Positions 55,369 through 61,973 of a stretch of 64,000 nucleotides of DNA are shown piece after piece. Under the pieces are notes generated by a model, which saw only the letters and a program-made list of their open reading frames with translations, did not search any database and was not told the origin of the DNA. Origin of the DNA: JAWRCU01 sp033542235 (lineage in GTDB: Bacteria; Pseudomonadota; Alphaproteobacteria; Rhizobiales; Rhizobiaceae); assembly GCF_033542235.1 (NCBI RefSeq), contig NZ_JAWRCU010000006.1, forward strand, positions 248,001 to 312,000. Reading direction: 5' to 3'. How positions within the stretch are numbered: position 1 is the stretch's first letter; each line of letters begins with the position of its first letter. A program made the position numbers and the translations under genes.

Positions 55369-55593
55369 ATGAACATGATGACGACCGCCGGAGCTGTTCC
55401 GTCTCCGACACATCCGGCAAGAGACTTTCTGGCTTACGAAACCGAATGCAGGAGCGCGCTGAGGCCGCTGCTGACGGGCTTGCTCGACATGGCTGAATCC
55501 GCAGGCTGGAATCGGCGAACGGCTGCATCGGTGCTGATGTTTCTCGCCGCGCAGCAGGTCTCGGCGACGGCCCATGCTTCGACCGCTGCCTGA
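55369..55593 (+). CDS. Small hypothetical protein downstream of groEL
   Basis: A 74-residue protein with the middle part DFLAYETECRSALRPLLTGL and an Ala-rich C-terminus (SVLMFLAAQQVSATAHAS). It follows the groEL hairpin on the same strand. Its codon use looks normal for the region. No family is recognised; ATG 55369 is chosen over the TTG at 55348. Confidence 0.5.
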   Translation: MNMMTTAGAVPSPTHPARDFLAYETECRSALRPLLTGLLDMAESAGWNRRTAASVLMFLAAQQVSATAHASTAA

Positions 55594-55639
55594 CGCAGAA
55601 GGAACTTTACGCCCCAAGAGACCGCTTCTATTTCGTCAG

Positions 55640-55899
55640 TAGGTGGCGGCGCAGAAGTTCTAGCCATGCAGCAGCACGACGGTGCGGCCGTTCGGGTTCG
55701 GCGGTTTCACGTCGAGATAGGCCATTTGGAACTCCTGGCCCTGCGAAGAGAACGTGAAGCGCATTACCGGGTAAGCGTAATCGAACCCCTGCAATTCCGG
55801 TCCATAAGCCGGCTCGTCCTCGGCGGCCGCAATCCGTGGACTGAGGCTCACGGCGGCGATCAATGACGCAAGACCGAACAAGGCGGCTAAACGGATCAT
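55640..55899 (-). pseudogene. Alpha/beta-hydrolase remnant, nonsense-truncated
   Basis: Read from ATG 55899, the frame encodes a signal peptide (MIRLAALFGLASLIAAVS, cut near AAAED) and the first hydrolase strands (FTFSSQGQEFQMAYLDVKPP, then GRTVVLLHG). Just after the oxyanion-hole HG, AAG (Lys) appears replaced by TAG at 55660-55662; the next codons still read NFCAAT as in intact homologues, then a second stop ends the homology. The nucleophile and the rest of the catalytic triad are missing. Confidence 0.72.
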
Positions 55900-56056
55900 C
55901 GGGCGATCCTGCAGACTGAACCCCAGGAGCCTCTGACTAACCCAGCAGCTCGGCGCCATCGAGAAGGTGAACGATGAGCGCTCGGTCCTGTGGCTGCCAG
56001 CCTCAAGCGGATCGTTCTGGGGAATGGCGGCCGGGCATCCGGCCGCCTTTCGGTTG

Positions 56057-56287
56057 CTAGTGATGCGTGTGCGAGGCGTGACCACCTTTGCGGGAGGAGG
56101 CATGCGACTCCTTGTGACCGCGACCGGAGCCCGACTTCTTGCCTCCGCCGGACTCTTTGTTCACCGTCGCCCAAGCCCGCCGCTCAGCCTCTTTGTCGGA
56201 GACACCGCGCTTCTCATAGCCTTCCTCGATGTGCTCCGCCTTGCGCTTTTGCTTGTCGGTATATTTGTCCTTGTCGCCTTGTGGCAT
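56057..56287 (-). CDS. Small basic protein (KDKYTDKQ family)
   Basis: A 76-residue, very hydrophilic protein. MPQGDKDKYTDKQKRKAEHI and the continuing EEGYEKRGVSDKEAERRAWA match a small family often labelled plasmid stabilisation or of unknown function, with a His/Gly/Ser-rich tail (GKKSGSGRGHKESHASS). The ATG is preceded by AAGGAG. The label 'stabilisation' is not supported by experiment. Confidence 0.78.
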   Translation of the reverse strand: MPQGDKDKYTDKQKRKAEHIEEGYEKRGVSDKEAERRAWATVNKESGGGKKSGSGRGHKESHASSRKGGHASHTHH

Positions 56288-56432
56288 CGCAAATTCTCCT
56301 TGGGATGATTGTGGTCAACGGTCTGCGCCTGCAACGGGTTCCGACAAGGGAGCAGCACGACCGCCCCTCCCTGCGCCGGCTAAGGAACCTGCGCCCCGAT
56401 TTCGCATTCAAATCCCAGAAGCGGTCATCGTC

Positions 56433-57377
56433 ATGAAATTCGAGAAGACGCTGCACGTTGCGCTGGACGAACTGCGCATGCAGATGCTGGGGACGCAGGT
56501 CCTCTTCGGATTCCAGTTGCAAGGTGCCTTTCAGGAGCGGTTCGCATCGGCATCAGAAGAGGTGAGGTTTCTTTCATGCTTGGGGCTTTGCTGCATCGTG
56601 GCCACCTTGGCCCTCCTGATTGCTGCGCCTTCCCAACATCGCCTGGTCGAACGGGGTCTCCCAACCCACCGGATCTTCCGGGCTGCAGGCTGGTTCGCCA
56701 ACCTTGCCCTGCTGCCATTCGGGATCGCGCTCGCCTGCGATTTCTTCGTGGTGATCGAGCCCTATGGCGGCTCGGGAATGGCCGCGGCGGCGTCTGTTGC
56801 AGCGGCCGTGCTGGCGCTGTCTCTATGGTATGGCGTCGGGATCGGACTGAGGAGATTTGTTCCTGTCTCGGAGCGAGAGGGTAAGCCGTTGCCAGACAAT
56901 ATGCAGATCGATCTGCACGAGCGCATAGACCAGATGCTGACAGAGGCGCGCGTTGTATTACCAGGCGCACAGGCGCTGCTCGGGTTCCAGTTCGCCGTCA
57001 CGATGACCAGCACTTTTTCCGAGCTTTCCAAGATCGACCGTACGGTCCACTTCGTATCACTCTGCGCTATTGCTCTGGCAATCATGCTACTCCTGACGCC
57101 AGCCACCGTACATCGGTTGTCCTTTGCCGGTCGTGACGCGCTCCGCTTTCACACGATTGGATCGCTGCTGGTGACGGCGGCGCTCGCCCCGATCCTCATC
57201 GGCATCGCGACCGATTTCTATGTCGCGACCGTGGCAATATTTCACGATCGGATGCTTGCGGCCGTAGGTGCGGCGGTGGTTGGAATAGCCCTCGCTGCGC
57301 TCTGGTACGCCGTTCCGCTCTGGCTGCGGCGCACGCAGATGTCGACAAGGAAACCGACGGATGCCCAACTATCTTAG
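56433..57377 (+). CDS. DUF6328-like duplicated membrane protein
   Basis: A 314-residue protein of two homologous halves: LGTQVLFGFQLQGAFQERF with RFLSCLGLCCIVATLALLI, and PGAQALLGFQFAVTMTSTF with HFVSLCAIALAIMLLLTP. Each half has about four membrane helices, matching DUF6328 duplicated in one chain. Its C-terminal end (57361-57377) overlaps the pyrophosphatase start by 17 bases, so both are translated together. Function unknown. Confidence 0.65.
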   Translation: MKFEKTLHVALDELRMQMLGTQVLFGFQLQGAFQERFASASEEVRFLSCLGLCCIVATLALLIAAPSQHRLVERGLPTHRIFRAAGWFANLALLPFGIALACDFFVVIEPYGGSGMAAAASVAAAVLALSLWYGVGIGLRRFVPVSEREGKPLPDNMQIDLHERIDQMLTEARVVLPGAQALLGFQFAVTMTSTFSELSKIDRTVHFVSLCAIALAIMLLLTPATVHRLSFAGRDALRFHTIGSLLVTAALAPILIGIATDFYVATVAIFHDRMLAAVGAAVVGIALAALWYAVPLWLRRTQMSTRKPTDAQLS

Positions 57378-57894
57378 TCTCCCCACCACCACGAAAGGGC
57401 TGATCAGGGTCGTGGTCGAGACCCCGCGCGGGGCAGCAGCCAAATTTGCTTACGAACCGGAGACCCAGACGTTCGGCTATAAGCGGCCGTTGCCCGTGGG
57501 GATGATTTATCCCTATGACTGGGGCTTCGTCCCTTCAACGCTTGGGGATGATGGCGACCCTCTAGACGGACTTGTTATTCATCAGGCGGCGACCGCTCCG
57601 GGGATCGTCATTAAGTGCGATCTGCTGGGTGCGTTGTGCGTCAAGCAAAAAGACCAGGACGGCATAGTCGTCCGCAACGACCGCTATGTCTTCTCTCCGC
57701 ACAAAGAGGACGCAGCTGACGAGCAGGTTGCGGCCGCCGGCGTACCGGATCGGCTTCGTAGGGAAATCGAGCAGTTCTTCTTGTCATCGGTCGTCGGAAC
57801 CGGAAAGACCATAAAATTCAAAGGATGGCATGACACGCGTGAAGCGCTCGACTCGATCAAAGCGGGTATGAAGGCTTTTGCCGCACGTCGCTAG
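57361..57894 (+). CDS. ppa: Inorganic pyrophosphatase family protein
   Basis: A 177-residue family I pyrophosphatase: MIYPYDWGFVPSTLGDDGDP, then LDGLVI give the Mg-binding Asp residues of the DGDPLD signature. ETQTFGYKRPLPVG and AYEPET supply the substrate Lys and Glu regions. It cleaves PPi to phosphate. Sequence is divergent from the housekeeping bacterial PPase, and its start overlaps the membrane protein gene, so it may be a second copy linked to membrane transport of phosphate-like compounds. Confidence 0.82.
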   Translation: MPNYLSLPTTTKGLIRVVVETPRGAAAKFAYEPETQTFGYKRPLPVGMIYPYDWGFVPSTLGDDGDPLDGLVIHQAATAPGIVIKCDLLGALCVKQKDQDGIVVRNDRYVFSPHKEDAADEQVAAAGVPDRLRREIEQFFLSSVVGTGKTIKFKGWHDTREALDSIKAGMKAFAARR

Positions 57895-57998
57895 AGCATG
57901 ATCCCGAAAAGTTGCAGATTTTTCGGGTAAGATCATGCTGCAAAAACAAAGAGCTAGACCAGGATGAATGACTCCGCTCCAATTCATCCTGCTCTAGC
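57895..57998. repeat. RIME-like intergenic palindrome pair
   Basis: Two adjacent imperfect palindromes directly after the ppa stop: AGCATGATCCCGAAAA / TTTTTCGGG..GATCATGCT (57895-57939) and GCTAGACCAGGATGAAT / AATTCATCCTGCTCTAGC (57953-57998). The first strongly resembles RIME, the rhizobial intergenic mosaic element family. It can also form a terminator-like hairpin for ppa. Supports a rhizobial host. Confidence 0.7.
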
Positions 57999-58044
57999 GG
58001 GGCATTGCGGCAGCCGACTTCGTCAGCGGAAAAAGAAAAATCAG

Positions 58045-59148
58045 CTATTTCTGCCGAGGGTCTTCGCGCGAAGCGCCAATAACTTTGAACCGCCCTGCCC
58101 TTTGCTCCATCACGCCTTCTGCCAGGGCCAAAGCGGCATTGCGCACTTCTTGCTGAACGTCATTGTCGCGATCGAGCTCATCGTGGCTGCTGGCGTAGGG
58201 CTTCCAGTAACCGATGTAGCGATCGAGTTCGGCGTGCGGTCCCGCAGGCACCAGCTTCATAAAGCGCAGCCAGTCGGCCAGTGATCGACGAACGTTCTCG
58301 GCGCCCTCGACATCACCGTGCACCACGACCGAGAACAGCCGGCCGGCGAGATGGCGAGGATAGTCCCAGCCGTCCATTTCGATCTGCTTGGCCCTCCTGG
58401 CGTCCTTGCCTTGCGTCAGAGTCGGATCAGGGTTGCCCCCATCGGCGCAAACCAGCCGATCCATCATCAGCTTGACCGGCGAACTCGCTTGATACCAGTT
58501 GACCGGCGAGATGATCATAATGCCATGCGCTTCGACCCATCGAGGATAGATGTCATTCATCCAGTCCTGAACCTGTCCGAGTGAGTGGTTCGGATAACAA
58601 GAGCACGGCCAATGGCAGAGCGGAGCCGCCGTCGAAAAGCACGCCTTGCAGGGGTGTATGTTCCGTCCATATTCCGAGGCGAGTCTCGAAAGGTCGAGGA
58701 TCGTTGCCTTCACAGGCGTTTGCTCGGCCACAGCGCTGCGAGCGATCTCGGTGAGCCGGTAACTCTTCGACATCTCGCCGGGACAGGTATGCTCACTCCG
58801 AGATGATCCATTGATGATGAGGATGCGCAACGGACCCGATCGGTCCTCGTACCTCGACTGCGCGGCCGCGATTGCGGCGCGGGCCTCAAGCCAGTCGATC
58901 GAAAGGTCATAATTCGGATCGGCGAAACCCGGACCCGCCTTCTTTGTCAAAGGGCTCTTTCTGGAATGCCGGTAACTATCCCACGCCACAGCAGCAATGC
59001 GTTCGATATCTTCGCGTACCTTATCGAAAGCGGGGTCGCAAAATTGTTGGCGGTAGCGAGACTTGAATTCCGTCTCGTCAAGCCTGGGACTTGGCATTCC
59101 TTCTCGAGGCATCGGCGCGGCCATGACTATTCTCATTGTGCGTGGCAT
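58045..59148 (-). CDS. Flavodoxin-fold NAD(P)H-dependent oxidoreductase with N-terminal extension
   Basis: A ~367-residue protein. The C-terminal two-thirds is a flavodoxin-like FMN reductase: ILIINGSSRSEHTCPGEMSK (FMN loop), then IIISPVNWYQASSPVKLMMDR-type segment shown here as SPVNWYQASSPVKLMMDRL, and GKDARRAKQIEMDG. The first ~100 residues carry an unassigned region with RLDETEFKSRYRQQF and RKSPLTKKAGPGFADPNYDL. A CKAC-type Cys pair (HPCKACFST) may coordinate metal or form a disulfide. The start is uncertain (59148, 59136 or 59202). It starts 46 bases after the RIME-like repeat. Confidence 0.72.
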   Translation of the reverse strand: MPRTMRIVMAAPMPREGMPSPRLDETEFKSRYRQQFCDPAFDKVREDIERIAAVAWDSYRHSRKSPLTKKAGPGFADPNYDLSIDWLEARAAIAAAQSRYEDRSGPLRILIINGSSRSEHTCPGEMSKSYRLTEIARSAVAEQTPVKATILDLSRLASEYGRNIHPCKACFSTAAPLCHWPCSCYPNHSLGQVQDWMNDIYPRWVEAHGIMIISPVNWYQASSPVKLMMDRLVCADGGNPDPTLTQGKDARRAKQIEMDGWDYPRHLAGRLFSVVVHGDVEGAENVRRSLADWLRFMKLVPAGPHAELDRYIGYWKPYASSHDELDRDNDVQQEVRNAALALAEGVMEQRAGRFKVIGASREDPRQK

Positions 59149-59415
59149 CACCCAGGACACCGCAGGGACAGTTGGCCGGTGAACGACTGAGTTGTTCGAC
59201 AAGTTCCAAAAGAAGGATTCTGGCTTCAGAACAGGCCTTGATCATAGGGAGGAAGCCTTTCTTAAGGGGCCATAAGGCGAATTACTCTGCTGGACATGAC
59301 AAGCTCGAAAGCCGTTAGTTTGGCCCACCGCATTGTTCCGTGGAACGTTTCTTCAGTCGTGGGCGAGTGAATTTGCCGCGCCCAGTGGCCCTTGCGAGCG
59401 AACCAATCCGGGAAG

Positions 59416-60924
59416 TCAAAGGTTGAACAAATGCCGGATCCGCGCCCCGAGCGGTAGTATCGTCGCGGCAGCAGCGCCGTCGCTGTGCCCAAGCCGAAGC
59501 AGCTCGGATGCGTTCCGCTTGGCGAGAAGCGACGCCAGCTCATCTGCAATCGCGGGACGGTCGCGCATCAAGGGAGCTAACCCTTCCTGCGTGATTTCAA
59601 ACACGACAACGAAGGTCAGAGCCCGGATCGTCCCTGACTCGCCAGCGCCTGTCAGAAGACCGCCTTCGCCGAAGAAGTCCCCGGGAGCCAAGCGCCCCAA
59701 CTCCGTTTCGTGCACTCCGTCGCGCCGAATTATCGCCGCGACCCCGCTGCGCACAATCATGAGCGACTTCAATACCGCGCCCTGCTCGGCCAGGATCTCG
59801 CCCTTGCGGAAGGTCCGACGAACCATTGTCGATGCCAGCGCTTCCTTTTCGTCCTCGGTCAATGAGGCGAACAGCGCGATGGCGTCGAGGAGCCGCCAGG
59901 CCGTGCTGTGATGCCCAAACATCGGCTCATCGGTTTGCGGTGCAGCGTCTGCAATGGCGGCGCCCTCCGGAGACGAAAGAACCAATCCGGCTGCCTTGGC
60001 ATGACGATAGATCAGGTCGAGGATCTCGCTTTTCGCCTTTGAAGCCATCGCAAGGTCGGCAACCCTGAAGCTCAGCTCCAGCTCGACCGCGCTTCCGTCG
60101 AGGGAGAGCACTTCAACGGCGGGGTCGGGTTTGGTGAGTATAGAGTTGCTGCTCATGAGAACGGAGCGCATCACCTCGGCCATGGCAGACGGCGCCGTGG
60201 TCGGCCGGAACCGGACCGTGAGCGTCACGCCGTGGCTTCGCTCGGGGCTGCTGAGATTGGTCAGCCGCGCCTTCGCAAGATCGCTGTTAGGGACGATCAC
60301 CAGATCGTTCGCACCCGTCAGAAGATGTGTCGCCCGCCAGTTCGTCTCGACGACCCTGCCTTCGATGCCGCTGCTCAGCACAAGCCAGTCGCCGATCCTG
60401 TAAGGCCTGGCCAGGTTCAGCGCGACGCCCGAAAAGACATCGCTCAAGGTGCTCTGCAGCGCAAGGCCGAGGACAATGGCAACCGCGCCGGACGTAGCGA
60501 TCAAGGTCCCGACCGGCGCATTGAAGACATAGGCGACGACCGAGAGGATCGCCCCGACATAGATCACGCCAACAACGAGATCCTGAAGAAGCTGCGTCTC
60601 GCGGGGTTGCCGTTCGAAGGTCAGGAAGACGCGGACGACGCTGATCAGCGACCACGCGGCGTTGGTCCACCATATGATCTTGGCGATCCCGATGAATACG
60701 CGCTGCAGCGTTGACGCGTTCGCAGGGCCGGATTCGTAGGGAATGATGCCGTGATAGAGCAGCAGGATGGTAAGCGCCAAAAAGAACGCCAACTGGCCGA
60801 TCAGACGACGCGTCGGGTGACCACGCAGGAGAACACGCGTCACCAGGGCTCCGACGGCCGCAAGCAACCCGGTCTGGACGATCGGATCAGCTATGACGCC
60901 TGGAATGTCACTGTAGTTCGACAT
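59416..60924 (-). CDS. MscS-type mechanosensitive channel with cyclic-nucleotide-binding domain
   Basis: A 502-residue inner-membrane protein. Hydrophobic segments up to about residue 150 lead to the MscS pore and beta domain (VGTLIATSGAVAIVLGLALQ, TLSDVFSGVALNLARPYRIG). The C-terminal ~120 residues are a CNMP-binding fold (ALFASLTEDEKEALASTMVR, APGDFFGEGGLLTGAG). This matches the bCNG group of MscS-related channels. The phosphate-binding cassette lacks the usual Arg after the LLTG block (GAGESGTIRA here), so nucleotide affinity may be altered. It is in the same orientation as the downstream-lying efflux genes. Confidence 0.85.
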   Translation of the reverse strand: MSNYSDIPGVIADPIVQTGLLAAVGALVTRVLLRGHPTRRLIGQLAFFLALTILLLYHGIIPYESGPANASTLQRVFIGIAKIIWWTNAAWSLISVVRVFLTFERQPRETQLLQDLVVGVIYVGAILSVVAYVFNAPVGTLIATSGAVAIVLGLALQSTLSDVFSGVALNLARPYRIGDWLVLSSGIEGRVVETNWRATHLLTGANDLVIVPNSDLAKARLTNLSSPERSHGVTLTVRFRPTTAPSAMAEVMRSVLMSSNSILTKPDPAVEVLSLDGSAVELELSFRVADLAMASKAKSEILDLIYRHAKAAGLVLSSPEGAAIADAAPQTDEPMFGHHSTAWRLLDAIALFASLTEDEKEALASTMVRRTFRKGEILAEQGAVLKSLMIVRSGVAAIIRRDGVHETELGRLAPGDFFGEGGLLTGAGESGTIRALTFVVVFEITQEGLAPLMRDRPAIADELASLLAKRNASELLRLGHSDGAAAATILPLGARIRHLFNL

Positions 60925-60995
60925 CTTGCTGACTGCATGCTTGCGGTCTCTCTTGACGCCGCCACCGGCGATCCCGCGCGAAGCACTCGGGAGGC

Positions 60996-61973
60996 TTAAG
61001 GATGAGCGGCGAGCCAGACAGTCATCCCGGGCTCCAGTCCGTCCACATCGCCGTTTGGATCGAGGCGGAGCCGGAAAGAGTTGAGATCGTGGTCGCCGAC
61101 GGCGCGGGCCGCACGCCAGGTGGCAAATTCGCCTAACGGGCGCAGTTCCGTCACGCGAGCCTCGATCTGGCGCCCGTCCTGCACCGTCACCGCTACCGTT
61201 CTACCCAGCGTAATGTCGTGCAGGTCGTCCTCGCGTATCGTGAAGGCGAACCAGGCCTGGCCATCCGCCTCCATTGTCATCACCGGCTTTCCGGGCCCAA
61301 TGATCTCACCAGGTTCCGCAACGCGGATGCCGATTGTACCGTCCGTCGGTGCCGCCAGCTTGGTCTTGTCCAACTGGGCCTGGAGTTCCGCGACCGTCGC
61401 TTCTGCGAGCGTTACCTGAGCGTCGGCCAGAGCGCGCTCCTCGGAGGTTGGACCCGCCTTTGCCTCCGCGACCTGCGCCTGCTTGAGATCGAGATCGGCC
61501 TTCGACTTGGCAAGCGCGGCTGTATTCTCGTCGAGCGTTTGTTTGCTCGCGAAGCTCTTGCCGGCAAGGGCAGCTGCGCGGTCATACTGCTGCTGGGCGA
61601 GCAAAAGATTGGCTTTGGCCGTCTGGACCGCCCGCGCGGCGATTGCGACCTCTTCCGCACGGACGCCGGAGTAGACCCTATCCCGCTCCGCCTTGGCGCT
61701 CGCCGCGGCGGCCTTCGCTTCGCCGAGGGCCGCTGTCAGTTCGGGGTTGTCGAGAACGGCGAGGAGATCACCCTTGTGGACATGCTGGCCCGGCGTGACC
61801 GCGATTGTAGCAAGTCGCCCAGTCGTGTCGGGCGCAATGCGGATCTCGGTCTGTCGAACCATGCCAGGAATCGGCACCTTGCCTTGCTCTTGTGTCGATG
61901 CCTGGGAAACTATGCCAGCTAGGCATGCGGCAACTACCACGATTGCAAAGCCAGGTCCCGGTCTAGCGCGCAT
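60996..61973 (-). CDS. HlyD-family periplasmic adaptor protein
   Basis: A 325-residue membrane-fusion protein: an N-terminal signal/anchor, barrel-sandwich VTPGQHVHKGDLLAVLDN, coiled-coil ALAKSKADLDLKQAQVAEAK, and a beta-domain VAEPGEIIGPGKPVMTM. It connects an inner-membrane exporter to an outer-membrane channel. Its start overlaps the permease stop by 11 bases, so they form one export system (the outer-membrane protein is not visible). Confidence 0.86.
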   Translation of the reverse strand: MRARPGPGFAIVVVAACLAGIVSQASTQEQGKVPIPGMVRQTEIRIAPDTTGRLATIAVTPGQHVHKGDLLAVLDNPELTAALGEAKAAAASAKAERDRVYSGVRAEEVAIAARAVQTAKANLLLAQQQYDRAAALAGKSFASKQTLDENTAALAKSKADLDLKQAQVAEAKAGPTSEERALADAQVTLAEATVAELQAQLDKTKLAAPTDGTIGIRVAEPGEIIGPGKPVMTMEADGQAWFAFTIREDDLHDITLGRTVAVTVQDGRQIEARVTELRPLGEFATWRAARAVGDHDLNSFRLRLDPNGDVDGLEPGMTVWLAAHP

